Assembly: GCA_008360975.2 (NCBI GenBank)
Contig: VLJF02000875.1
Coordinates: 24,805-88,804 of the forward strand
DNA from: Lichenostomus cassidix
Lineage: Eukaryota; Chordata; Aves; Passeriformes; Meliphagidae
Direction of reading: 5' to 3'
Length of the DNA stretch: 64,000 bases
A program made the translations under genes and the position numbers. The stretch's first letter is position 1; each line of letters begins with the position of its first letter. The notes beneath the pieces were generated by a model, which did not search any database, was not told the DNA's origin, and worked only from the letters and a program-made list of their open reading frames with translations. This document shows positions 54,285-64,000 of this stretch, piece after piece.

Positions 54285-54535
54285 AGAATCATGGAAGCCC
54301 AGAACGATTTGGCTTGGGAGGGACCTTGAAGCCCATCCAGTGCCACCCCCTGCCATGGGCAGGGACACCTTCCACTATCCCAGGCTGCTCCAAGCCCCAG
54401 TGTCCAGCCTGGCCTTGGACACTTGCAGGGATCCAGGGGCAGCCACAGCTTCTCTGGGCACCCTGTGCCAGGGCCTCCCCACCCTCCCAGGGAACAAGTC
54501 CTTCCCAAGAGCCCATCCAAACCCTCCAAAATGGG
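54285..54535 (-). mobile_element. CR1 3' end, antisense
   Basis: AGAGAATCATGGAAGCCCAG, CCTTGAAGCCCATCCAGTGC, CCCCCTGCCATGGGCAGGGA, GGCCTTGGACACTTGCAGGG, CACAGCTTCTCTGGGCACCC: one of the better kept CR1 tails in the window. Confidence 0.85.
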
Positions 54536-55292
54536 AGTATTCACCATCACTTCCTCTTGCAACTTCCCAGTTTCAAATGGAGCTGTGTGAACGTTTCAGC
54601 CATTTTAGAAATTGTATTCCAACAGCTCATCTCTGGACTTCTTTCCTTTGCCTCCTGAACTGTGGGAGTTTTCCTCTGTTTTATTCTGCATTCTAAAGGG
54701 GCAAATGATGGAATTCTCAACTATGGTGGAAGGAAAACCTTTTTCCCAATGAGCCCAGTATTTGCACACCACAGTTCTTGACCCTAAACTTGGGGTTGCA
54801 CATGTTCCATGTGCAAGAGCCTCTGCATTTTTCAGTGGGGCCTCTATCCTGATTTGAGAAGGGAATTCTCTGCTGAGTGTGCAATTATCAGAGTTAACCG
54901 ACACCAGAAAATGATTGTTGGACAGAAAAAAGATTTTTTGAATGGTTTGCACAATAATTTCTACCTCCTAATTATTTACAAACAAATTTCAGCCTGCAGT
55001 GATGCCTTCTACAACTTTACAGCTGTGCATGATGTGCAAACACAGTTTTTAAAGCTGTGGCACATGCACTGATTGCTTTTGCAGTCCCTGATGTGTCCCT
55101 GCGAGAGGCTGTGTGACAGCTCTGTCACCGCCCTCTTTGCACACTGCTGTCCCAGCCGGTTCCAGCCGGTTTGCAGCTGGTTCCGAGCCCCCCTAGCCCG
55201 CCGCTGTCCTGGGGCTGCTGGGGAGTGGCCCGTGGGGACAGCAGCGCCTTGCAGGCTGCTTTGTGACGTGTGGCTGCGTGTGCCCAGAGCCC

Positions 55293-55336
55293 ATTGTGAC
55301 ACCTGGGGACACGGCGTGAGCGGGAGGCTATAAAAG
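55293..55336 (+). promoter_or_regulatory. TATA promoter of the 55-kb gene
   Basis: CCCATTGTGACAC (about 55290-55302) followed by TATAAAAG at 55329-55336, about 100 bases before the ATG. The ITPRIPL1-like promoter has the same CCATTGTGACAC word (on the opposite strand relative to its TATA) and the same TATAAAAGG. Confidence 0.6.
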
Positions 55337-55431
55337 GGCACCAAATGGCTGGGGGTGCTCAGTGCCAGGGGAGCAGCTCCGTCTGGAGACAGCATCTCCC
55401 CGGGCTAGGGTAGCATCGGAGCGACTCCAAG

Positions 55432-57242
55432 ATGTCCACGGACAAGGAGATGAGCAGCGACGTGCAGCCCAAGAAGAAGTGGCTGATGTTTGGCAGAAGG
55501 CAGAAGGTGAGGGATGGGCTAGCAGGCAGCTGCCTCGGGGCTCGGGGCGGGCTTGCGGGCACGGAGGGAGCTGCTGTGCCAGGGGGCCGTTTGCACCGCA
55601 GAGGGCCAGCTGGTCCTCATCCTTCTCCTGCTCCGTGCAGCTGTCCAACTGCGAGTCACGGGCAGCCCCGCAGGAAGCTGAGGAGCACCGTGACTCCTGT
55701 GCTGCCTCTGTGGCGCAGGCGGCAGCAGCAGAGAGCCGGGCAGCCCCGCACAGCCCCAGGGGCCGCGGCCAGGCTCTGCTGCGCTCGCTGCGGCGCGGCT
55801 GCCGTGCCATCGTGAGCGGGATGGCGGCTGTGATCCGGCGACGCGGCCAGCAGCCGGGGACACGGCGGCCCCCGCATCAGGGCACGGGGACAGGGACGGC
55901 AGCAGCAGCCCCCGCCCTGGGACCGGAGAGCCGGGCAGCTGCCCCGCACAGCCCCTGCTGCCCCCCCAGCCCGGAGCCCGGCCAGCTGGAAGCTCTGGGT
56001 GGGCAGGGAGCAGGGGCAGCAGCGGGGACTGTGCTGGCAGAACCAGAGATTGAAGAGAAGTCCTGTGTCATCCTGGAGGAAGAGTGGGAAGTGGAGAGCC
56101 TCCAAGAGCTGTCTGAAGAGGAACAGGACATAGACCCAAGCTGGAGAAGTGGAGAAAAGAGACCTCCTTTGAGGCCAAGAGAGGCATGGGCAGAGCACGG
56201 GAACCTTCAGCCGTGCACAGCCACAGGCCAAGGCCCAGCTCTGCCCAGCAGAGCCCCTCACAGCGGGGAAAAGACCTCAACCCCAGACTTGATTCAGGAG
56301 CTCTGCTCCCCCAGGCCCTCTCCCAGCCAGCTGGAAGGTCTCGGACAGTGGGCTGGGTCAGCAGCAGGGACAGTCCTGGAGGAGCTACAGAGCGAGGACA
56401 GGGGCTGCTCCAGGGATCTCCAAGGTGGCAGTAGTGTGGAGGAAGGCATCCCAGTGTCCTGTTCACATGACCCAAAACCACTGGAACATTGCAGTGGCTC
56501 AGGACGACTCCTAGAGCTTTCTTCCCCAAACAGAGATCAATCAGTGTCCAGTGGGGAAGAGAGCAGTGACCAGGAGTCGTCACAGGAGAACAGGAACAAA
56601 ATCAGTGTCTACCATATATGGGTCAAGCCCTTCTACCCAGCGCTCATGTTTGACCCCTTCGAGCTGCTGGCAGAAGAGGCAGACGCTGACCTGCCCAGCA
56701 CACCTCGTGCCCAGGCAGCTCATGGGGACACCCAGCCAGAAGCTGCTGCTCTGGGCAGAGCTCCTGAGGATGAGGAGCACCACGTGCATCCCACTGCCAA
56801 GGCAGGAGAGGTGGCAAAGACAGCAGCTTCTGCTGCCTCTGTGGCGCAGGCGGCAGCAGCAGAGAGCCGGGCAGCCCCGCACAGCCCCAGGGGCCGCGGC
56901 CAGGCTCTGCTGCGCTCGCTGCGGCGCGGCTCCCGTGCCATCCTGAGCGGGATGGCGGCTGTGATCCGGCGACGCGGCCAGCAGCCGGGGACACGGCGGC
57001 CCCCGCATCAGGGCACGGGGACAGGGACGGCAGCAGCAGCCCCCGCACTGGGGCCGGAGAGCCGGGCAGCTGCCCCGCACAGCCCCTGCTGCCCCCCCAG
57101 CCTGGAGCCCGGCCAGCTGGAAGCTCTGGGTGGGCAGGGGGCAGGGGCAGGGGCAGCAGCAGGGGCTGTGCTGACAGAATCAGAGACTGAGGAAAACACC
57201 TGTGTTATCCTGGAGGAAGACTGGCAAGGGGAACACAAATGA
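55432..57242 (+). CDS. Uncharacterised two-exon gene with an internal in-frame duplication
   Basis: Exon 1, 55432-55506, encodes a basic 25-residue start (MSTDKEMSSDVQPKKKWLMF, then GRRQK) and ends at AAG/GTGAGG. Exon 2, 55641-57242, follows acceptor CTGCTCCGTGCAG and keeps frame; the product is 558 residues. No signal peptide, membrane helix or domain that I know. Two copies of a roughly 125-residue block (about 45-170 and 425-550) contain SVAQAAAAESRAAPHSPRGR, LLRSLRRG, MAAVIRRRGQQPGTRR and a closing CVILEEEW or CVILEEDW. They are offset by 1131 bp, exactly 377 codons. Between them lies a Ser/Glu-rich linker with FYPALMFDPFELLAEEA. An ATG at 55362 is in frame with exon 2 but would read through the intron, so I reject it. 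The TATA, splice sites and in-frame duplication support a real gene. Confidence 0.6.
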
Positions 57243-57960
57243 GATCCAATCTGGAGAAGGAGAGAAGAGAGGCCTCCTGTGAGACCACACCAGGGATGGG
57301 CAGAGCACAGTAACCTTCATCCATGAACAGCCACAGGCCAAGGCCCAGCTCTGCCCAGCAGAGCTCCTCACAGTGGGGAAAAGGCCTCAACTCAATACCC
57401 AGTTATGCACCAGTGCCCCCAAGCCCCTTGCCCAGCCAGCTGGAAGATCTCGGTGGGCAGGGGGCAGGGGCAGAAGCAGAGCCATGCCTGTCAGGGGCAC
57501 CAACCACAGAGGGAACCAGCTCTGAGGAGCTCAGGTCTGTGTGCAGTTTGCCAGGGCTGTCCACAGAGCGGGCAGAGATCACACACCTGAGCTGGAGCAC
57601 TGAGGAGGAGAGAGCCTCAGGGTCCCTCTCAGGTGAGGCATGGCCTGAAGATGCAGAGCCGAGCAGGAGGTCTGAGGGAGAGAGTGGCTCAGGCTCCTTG
57701 CCATGTTGGTCATGGGCTGAAGACACAGCTGAGCTGGAGCAGTGAGGCAGAGAGTGGCTCAGGGTCTGTCCCATTAGAGGCCTGGGCCGAAGACAGAGAC
57801 CTGAGTGGAAACGCTGACGAGGACAGTGGCTCTGTGTCCCTCCCAAGTGACTTGTGGCCGGAATGCAGCCACCCAGCCTGGAGGACTGAGGATGACAGAC
57901 AGTGCCTCAGGGTCCCTCCTACAGGACATTCCAGATGGCACTTGGGGACAGCAATTCCTA
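57243..57960 (+). pseudogene. Frame-broken 3' continuation of the 55-kb gene with a 24-codon repeat
   Basis: 57290-57480 matches 56190-56370 (CCACAGGCCAAGGCCCAGCT, GAGCTCCTCACAGTGGGGAA), so the duplicated unit continues past the stop at 57240. From 57575 a 72-bp unit repeats four to five times: its peptide form is LSWSTEEERASGSLSGEAWP then EDAE, SEGESGSGSLPCWSWAEDTA, SGSGSVPLEAWAEDRD, DEDSGSVSLPSDLWPE. A small frameshift near 57735 separates the third unit from the second. This is probably former coding sequence, now 3' UTR. Confidence 0.55.
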
Positions 57961-58204
57961 GAGTGGCACAGGTTGTTTGGGCATCCCTCACAGCTCTTGG
58001 CATGCAACTGGCAGGCTTGGGATGGAGAGGTTCCCTTCCCCAAAAAATCTGGTTCAAAGGCACCTTCACCACTCTGGCAAGGCCCCAAACAAAGAACCTG
58101 CTTCTCCTTCTTTGTGACATGGATGTGACCAGGAAACAAGACGTGCCAAAGCAAGTGCCAAAGCAAGTCAGGGATCTGGTCTGAGTAACCAAACCCTGAC
58201 TTTG

Positions 58205-58315
58205 GCAGTGACATTTCCAATGACCTGGACAAGACCACTGAAGGCACCCTCAGTCATTCTGCAGATGCCACCAAGTTGGGTGGCAATGTCCATCTGCTGC
58301 AGGGCCAGCAGGCTC
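58205..58315 (+). mobile_element. CR1 fragment, sense
   Basis: CAATGACCTGGACAAGACCA, GGCACCCTCAGTCATTCTGC, AGATGCCACCAAGTTGGGTG, GGCAATGTCCATCTGCTGCA: an ORF2 piece of CR1. Confidence 0.75.
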
Positions 58316-59451
58316 AAGACTGAGGTGCCATTGTACTTGCTACCTCAAAAACTTGAGGAGCCAAAGTAAGAGAATTTATTAGAATTAAATTCTGTAGGTT
58401 AAAATAGGGCTAGATGTTAGTAGAGCTCTCTTCTAGAATTAGGGATAATTGGATAAAGGCCCTCTCATGCCCTCTTTTCCTGTTTAATTAAGAAACAGAA
58501 AAAAATTAATTATTAATAACAATTAATAACAAACTAACTAACTTCATTAAAATTAAACCCTAATAACTAAATTAACTAAATTAATTAATTAAACAACGTA
58601 AAGAGTTCCAAATGTTTTAACTAGACATTAGTTGGTAAAGAAAACTGCTAGGTAGCTCTTTTTTTATGATAGATAATATTATTTAGCATTTGGCCTGGAA
58701 TATGTTCCTCTGGAATCTGTTCCTCAAGCAGTTGAGCTGTAGCTCTTGCTCAGTTAGAATAGATCCCATAAGATGCTTTTATTGAAATAAATGATGGATT
58801 TGACAAATCAGAAGCACTTGTTTTCATTGTGCTGCAGTCATTGATTTGGGGGAAACTGCTGAAGGCTGAAGCCTTTTGGTCTCTGGGGCGTTGCAGTGTG
58901 TGCTGTGTGGGGCAGAGGAGAAAGGCGCTGCCTGGGGCGGGAGGGATGCAGGGACACCAAGTGCTTGTGACTTGTGCCACAAGGCCTTGGTCTGATGCAA
59001 AAGCTCCTTTTCTTGCGTCCACTTCTCCTCCTAGAGAGCTGCCCTGGTGCAGAGATCATTCTGTAGGATCTCTGCAGGGAGCAGAGCTCTCAGCCATGCC
59101 AAGGAGATTTTCCAGAACTCTCTGTTCTGCAGGCCAGCAGCTGCCAGGCTGTTTTGTGGAACTTGTTGTGAGGCAAACAGGGATTTTCCTGCTGGACATT
59201 GGATCCCACTGGCTGTGTCAGGTGCCTGCAGAGGAGCTGCAGCACTCAAATGCATTTGCAAATGCAGCTCTTGCAGCCTGGCTGAAAATCTCCTGAGACA
59301 AGGAGCCTGAGGGGACACGTGCTTGGCCACACACATTGTGCAGCTGAAAGCTCCAGGATGCCACAATGTGCCACGCTGGACACTGCCTGGCATTGGTGAC
59401 AAGGGGGCAACGAGGATGTGGCGAGCCACATGACTCACTCCCTGGCTTGTG
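58316..59451. other. No gene recognised
   Basis: 58480-58620 is AT-rich (TTAATTAATTAAACAA-like). From 58740 to 59450 a few open frames on both strands, with no domain, promoter or consistent splice signals. Confidence 0.45.
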
Positions 59452-60008
59452 AAGAACAACTATTTATCAATTAACAGCCAAAGAACAGAAGTGTTAAGCT
59501 CAGTATTTCTCGTGCCAAGGCAGAGAAAACAGCACACTCGATGCTGGGCGCTCTCCCTCGCACATCCCAAAGGGCAGAGGACCAGGTGCAAAGCACTGGG
59601 TCACTCTTATAGCCTCGCTTATTACACCCCATTGGTCCATTTGGGATCCTTCGTCTCATTGGCTCGTTTGTCCAAACGTGATTGGCTCGATTCTCTGGTG
59701 CATTCCTGTCCAATCACGGTCTAGGTCTCTCCTGGTTGGTTCTCGTCTGGTCCAATCCGCGTTCTTGATGACATCACCCTCTTCTGTTGGGATATTCTAG
59801 AAACATCTTCCTTTATATGGGTGCTTTCATGCACATTCATTTAATGGGTGTGTTTAAATGTTACACTTAGTACAGCATCTTGCCGCCTAGTAACTCCAAC
59901 ATAAGTAATATAAAGAACTTAACTTTATAATTAACCTTATGAACTCATTAACATATTATTAACTCATGGGTATAATTAACTTCAGTGAACTTAAACTCAT
60001 TTATAGCA
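59452..60008 (-). mobile_element. 3' LTR of the antisense ERV at 60-62.9 kb
   Basis: On the minus strand the polypurine tract GAGAGGGGGGAC is followed by TGCTATAAATGAG at 60008. The LTR carries at least three CCAAT boxes (59640-59720), then GGCTATAAGAGTG (TATA, about 59610), and ends near GTTGTTCTTCA. The lower edge is approximate. Confidence 0.65.
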
Positions 60009-60077
60009 GTCCCCCCTCTCATCCTTTGATCAGGCTTTTGCCTGCATCAAGGAAAAGTCACACCAGATGATGAGCCC

Positions 60078-60716
60078 TTAGTTCCCATACAAACTTCTCA
60101 GTTTCTGGTATTTTTCATCTATTTCTTTAGCAGTTTCATTGATTCCCTCTTCCCAATTCTCTTTCATTACCATCAATTTTTCTTGGGTCATCTTTTCTAG
60201 GGTGTTTTGGGTAATACTTGTTATCATCCATATCATGCAGGGGATTACACACAGGAGAAAAATAATACTTGTTAAAGCACACAGACCAATAAACACTATT
60301 CTTTTTATCCACCCCCCATTAAAGAAATTTTCCGACCAATTTGCTTTAAAAAGGGGAATCCACTTTTGGATGGGCACATGTGCTAGTTTGCAGATGTTAT
60401 GAGTGATATTCTTAATAGTTTCCCTGTGGTCATCAATGTCCATGCAACATTCTGGTGAGTTAAATTTTCCACACACTCCACCCTCTTCTGCCAGGAGGTA
60501 ATCTAGGGCTAGTCTATTCTGATTTATCGCCATCCTCATTTGCTTTTGCTGTGCTGTTATAAGGTCTATTGCCAGGGTGGTTTGATTTGTTATGATTTTG
60601 AGGACTGCTGGTAATCTGATAATGCGGTTCAACATATAAATAGGGGTTCTGTACCCCCAAGAACCATCTCGGGCCCAAGTGGCCCATAAGTACTGATGAT
60701 TCTTTCTGGGGTCCAT
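60078..60716 (-). CDS. ERV env transmembrane subunit, long open frame
   Basis: A 212-residue frame on the minus strand covers most of a retroviral TM subunit. In order: a heptad-rich helix (residues about 35-75), an immunosuppressive-domain-like stretch ending [13 protein letters not shown], a second helix region, a membrane-spanning segment (about 140-165, [20 protein letters not shown]), and a charged cytoplasmic tail. The cysteine motif is C-X7-CC rather than the common C-X6-CC. The fusion peptide and the surface subunit are not in this frame; upstream sequence is broken by several stops and frameshifts, so no complete envelope is encoded. Gene product, if any, is unknown. Confidence 0.7.
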   Translation of the reverse strand: MDPRKNHQYLWATWARDGSWGYRTPIYMLNRIIRLPAVLKIITNQTTLAIDLITAQQKQMRMAINQNRLALDYLLAEEGGVCGKFNSPECCMDIDDHRETIKNITHNICKLAHVPIQKWIPLFKANWSENFFNGGWIKRIVFIGLCALTSIIFLLCVIPCMIWMITSITQNTLEKMTQEKLMVMKENWEEGINETAKEIDEKYQKLRSLYGN

Positions 60717-60739
60717 TGGTCATCTGCCCTCTTCTGAGT

Positions 60740-61960
60740 TCCCCCTATTAAATCTCTTTTTTGTCATTCTAGTTAATCATAAAGTAGGACTCCCAACTCT
60801 CGTCCTTGAATCCAGGGTAATAGAAAGAAAGAAGGTCTAACCACTCCTAATGCACAACTTCCTGACCAATTTTGAGGTAAGGTAGCAGAAGCAGTATCCC
60901 CAGGTAACCAGAATAAACCTTTTGGAGCTTCCCAAAAGTTGTAATCTTCCCTTTTTATTTCTTCCCAAAATTTTGAAATTCCTGGGACATCTAGGAATGG
61001 ATTTACTTATTTTGCAATACATTCATATAATCCTTTGTGATTTATGTACACACACCTGATCTTTCCTCCTTCTCTAGACCAGTACAGGTTAGGGGCTTTC
61101 GGTATCCACCGGGTATGGCTGCCATCTGTAACTAGGTAACATTTGCACGATAATTGGCCAACCTCTGTGTGATGCTTTGGTCCTTTTCTCCATATACACT
61201 CTTCACCAACGGTTTTGGCTCATAATTTCCATTGTCCCCATCGACTTCTTGCAGCTAATACATCTCTTTCCATTTTCATCCACTTTAACACATCTCATGC
61301 CCTTAAACTTATACCCTCCCATGGCCACATTTCAGTCATCTTGGTACCTCCACAAATCCAGCAACTGGACACATTAAATTCTTTGCTTATTCTCTCTACC
61401 ATGTCCAGAAATAGATTTTTCCCATATGGTATCATGCCTTCTTCTTCAACATCCCACACTCCTTTTTTTAGCTCTTTCTATGTGATTCAGTCTTCCACAT
61501 TTCTACTTTTTTTCAAGCCTCCCTCCGGATCATGCTCGAAACAAATCCATTCTTCTTTTACAGGGCATTCTCCACCCAATTTTTGTTTGCAATTCCCTGT
61601 GTTTTCGGTTAGCCAATATGTTTTCCCTTCTTCTTCTCAAGTTCATAATTCAGGAAGATTGATACACTCGGTGTTCAGATATGTATGTATCCTTACAAGT
61701 GACTTTGTAACATGCCCTGCATACAAGGGATAATAGCACTTGTCACAGCTTCCCAGGAGGTGGATACTCAATACCCAAGCTAGCCACAGGGGTCTGGCAC
61801 AGGATATCCTCCCAGCCCTCACACCTATGGGGGCTCCTCCCAAGGTGGGGATAGTTCATCTGGCAAAGGCAGAGCCTGACGCAGTCTTGCCCCCTCCATG
61901 CTTTCTCTTTATCTGGGTGTGGTATCTTCCTTCAGGACTCATCTTCTCCTTTTCCTGAAA
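60740..61960 (-). pseudogene. ERV env surface subunit, broken
   Basis: Fragments on the minus strand in different frames, including the CXXC word CWICGG (61363-61350), KPENTGNCKQK-like cysteine-containing stretches and Trp-rich pieces. At least three stops or frameshifts interrupt it. Directly upstream of the TM frame, as in a normal env. Confidence 0.6.
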
Positions 61961-61989
61961 CCAGGTTCTTCACAATTGTTTAGGGTCTA

Positions 61990-62928
61990 ATTGTCCAGAT
62001 ACATGGGGAATACTCTACACTTTTCACTTTTGGTGGCACTTAAGAAAAACACCAGAACCGTGAAATTATTATAATTAACAAGATAAACTGGGAACTTTGG
62101 AACAATTGACTCAACTCATAGTGGTTAAATCTTATAATAGAATCTCACAAGCAGTTTTTAAGCATAGAAACTTGATATAGCTCAGTGGTGGTCACAGGGT
62201 GGTCAATTCCTTAGGTCTTTTCCACAGGGTCAGCTTCAGACCTCCTGTCTGTCCAGTGACTGACCACTCAGTGGGAGCTGGAACTGGCCTTTCACTCGGG
62301 TGATGTGACTCCAACCCCCCTCTTTGGTTTGGACCGTGGTGTTCATTGCATGAACCTGAAAAGGACCTTTATCTTCAGCAGTTAGCAATGTATCCCTCCA
62401 GACTTTGATTAAAACCCAGTCACCTGGCTCAGTTTTATGGATCTTAAAGTCTATGGGTGTAGTTTCGGTCAGATATCCTCACTTCATTAGATCTTCCAGA
62501 GTGATGGCAATTGCATGAATATAGTTATTGGTGATATTCTCTCCTTCAGTATATGCACCTGTGCTAAAAGGGGCAATCAAATAAGGCAGACTGAACATAG
62601 CCTCATAGGGGGAAGCTCCCAAGTCAGCCCGTGGTCTGGCTCTAATCCTTAACAGGGCTAGTGGAATGCATTTTAACCAATTCATTTGTGTCTCTTCCAT
62701 TAATTTTGTTATGGTGTTCTTAAGTGTTTGATTCATCTGCTCAACTTTCTCTGAGTTCTGGGGATGCCACGATGTATGAAGATGCCACTTTACCCCCAAA
62801 GCTTCCATTGTCTGGTGTAAAACCTTTGAGGTGAAATGAGGACCTGGGTCTGAGTCAATGGTATTGAGCACCTCATACCTAGGCATGCCATTCAGCATCA
62901 GAGACACCTTTGCCTTGCTTGTCCCCAC
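61990..62928 (-). pseudogene. ERV pol, integrase core and C-terminus
   Basis: 62928-62479 is an open frame with integrase landmarks: SDPGPHFTSKVLHQ (second catalytic Asp region), WHLHTSWHPQNS, then KVEQMNQTLK with the catalytic Glu, and LRIRARPRADLGASPYEAMF, all typical of gammaretrovirus-like integrases. After its stop, the C-terminal domain continues (KIHKTEPGDWVLIKVW, GPFQVHAMNTTVQTKEGGW). The N-terminal zinc domain, first catalytic Asp, reverse transcriptase and gag are missing: the element is truncated near 62930 and no 5' LTR is present. Confidence 0.75.
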
Positions 62929-62929
62929 C

Positions 62930-63360
62930 TGCCATCACTGCCTCCAGTGTTCTGTTCTAACTGCAATCTGGGGACACTTTCTCAATCGTGTCTCTCAGTG
63001 AAAACCATTTAAACAACAAGGAACTCCAGGGTTTCAATTGAAGTTTTTCTTCTTGAGAAGTTTTTTGCACACACTCCAAGAGACTGAGTCTGATGCAAAC
63101 AGCACCAAAGCCCCACGAGGGTCATTCAAGTCCCTGTGCTGTTGCTGTGCTGCTGAGCTGGGCTGGGCTCCTGGCACAGAGGAGCTCCTGGCAAGCGGCA
63201 GCGCTGCAGAGAGACAGCTCTGCCCAGGAGCAGCTCCTGTGCACAGCCCAGCAGGGCTTGGGCACTGCCAGGCCATCTCAGGGACACCAGCAGGGCACAC
63301 CCAGAGCTCACAGGTGCTCAGCATTGGCAGGGGCTGTGCCATGGCCCAGAGGGGGCTGTG
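62930..63360. other. No gene recognised
   Basis: Begins at the ERV truncation point. Leu/Ala-rich frames on both strands from 63090 to 63340 without start, splice or domain support. Confidence 0.4.
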
Positions 63361-63364
63361 TCAT

Positions 63365-64000
63365 AGCCATGGGCACCTCTGGGGCTGTGTCAGAGAGCCA
63401 CAGAGCAGCTGTGATGTCAGAAAGGGGCTGTGTGACATCTCAGACTGGGTTGTGTGAGGTCACAGATTGGGCTATGACATCCCAGAATTGGTTGTGTGAG
63501 GTCATGGAGCAGCTATGGCATCACAGAGGGGACTGTGTGACATCACAGGGCAGGCTGTGATATCGCAGGGTTGCTGTATGACCTCAAAGCAGGCTGTGCA
63601 GTTACAGAGTGAGCTGTGTAACATCACTGAGTACCTGTATGGCATCACAGAGTGGGCTGTGTGACATTACTGACTGGCTTGTGACACCACAGAGCAGGCT
63701 GTGATATCCTAGAGCAGGGTGTGATCTGTGACATCATAGAGAGGGCTGTGGCATCACTGACTGGTTGTGACTCATCAAAGAGCAGGCTGTGACATCACAG
63801 TGTAGCTGAATGACATCATACAGAAAGCTGTGAGGACAGACAGTAGACTGTGTGACATGACAGGGTGGTGACGTGACATCATCGAATATGCTGTGACATC
63901 ACAGGACAGCTTTATGTGACCATAGTGAAGGCTGTGTGAAATCACAGAGTTGCCTGTGACATCACAGAGTGGGCTATGACAACACAGGGTGTCTGTGTGA
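63365..64000. repeat. Array of about 21-25 bp units built on TGTGACATCACA
   Basis: Units like GGGCTGTGTGACATCACAGA recur with variation to the window end (clear at 63537, 63798, 63893 and 63957). It is the reverse complement of the unit at 36400-36985, with longer and more variable spacing, and continues beyond the window. Confidence 0.8.

Noticed and set aside
55362..57242. A 626-residue unspliced frame from 55362
   Set aside because: It reads through a clear 135-nt intron. The ATG at 55432 gives a spliced product with a consensus donor and acceptor in the same downstream frame.
62165..62185. A tRNA-like word (TAGCTCAGTGG) near 62176
   Set aside because: No cloverleaf can be formed around it, and it lies in ERV sequence.

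Overview
The window looks like avian nuclear DNA, most likely from a songbird. The evidence is many CR1 LINE 3' ends with the usual ATTCTGTGAT-type tail, several class I-like endogenous retroviruses (ERVs) and solo LTRs, short introns, and members of gene families known to be expanded in birds: C2H2 zinc fingers, PIM-like kinases and an ITPRIPL1-like gene. The density of repeats, GC-rich duplications and minisatellites would suit a microchromosome or a repeat-rich part of a sex chromosome, but sequence alone does not decide this.

Layout. 1-5 kb: a minus-strand zinc-finger pseudogene, its GC-rich 5' region and two blocks of TGGGA minisatellite. 5-10.7 kb: a small TATA-driven ORF with a signal peptide, then an ITPRIPL1-like gene (minus) with a compact TATA promoter, CR1 copies and a decayed second copy of that promoter. 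12.6-14.3 kb: two related solo LTRs in opposite orientation. 17.9-34.2 kb: a tandem array on the minus strand of a two-exon gene for very acidic proteins of 87-109 residues built on an EEMEVD motif. There are four apparently intact copies plus one copy reduced to its 3' UTR. All four have an intron of exactly 112 nt, and their 3' UTRs carry repeated Pumilio-type elements. 34.2-35.2 kb: a plus-strand zinc-finger pseudogene fused to the last array relic. 36.4-37.0 kb: an array of TGTGATGTCACA-like palindromes. 37-39.8 kb: an antisense ERV. 40.7-41.6 kb: an unrecognised broken gene. 42.4-44.8 kb: an apparently intact six-exon PIM-like kinase, followed by a decayed partial copy. 47.5-51.7 kb: a sense ERV with dUTPase, integrase and env relics. 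51.7-52 kb: a 37-38 bp minisatellite. 55.3-58 kb: a TATA-driven two-exon gene of unknown function with an in-frame 1131-bp internal duplication. 59.45-62.9 kb: an antisense ERV with a long env TM frame. 63.4-64 kb: a second palindrome array, in opposite orientation to the first.

How the parts may relate (inference). The ITPRIPL1-like gene, the acidic-protein genes and the 55-kb gene have short upstream regions containing TGTGACATCACA or CATTGTGACA elements. Similar words are iterated in the three satellite arrays. With the Pumilio-type elements, this suggests a cluster of young, duplicating genes with germline-type regulation. The acidic-protein array is my best candidate for a previously undescribed system.
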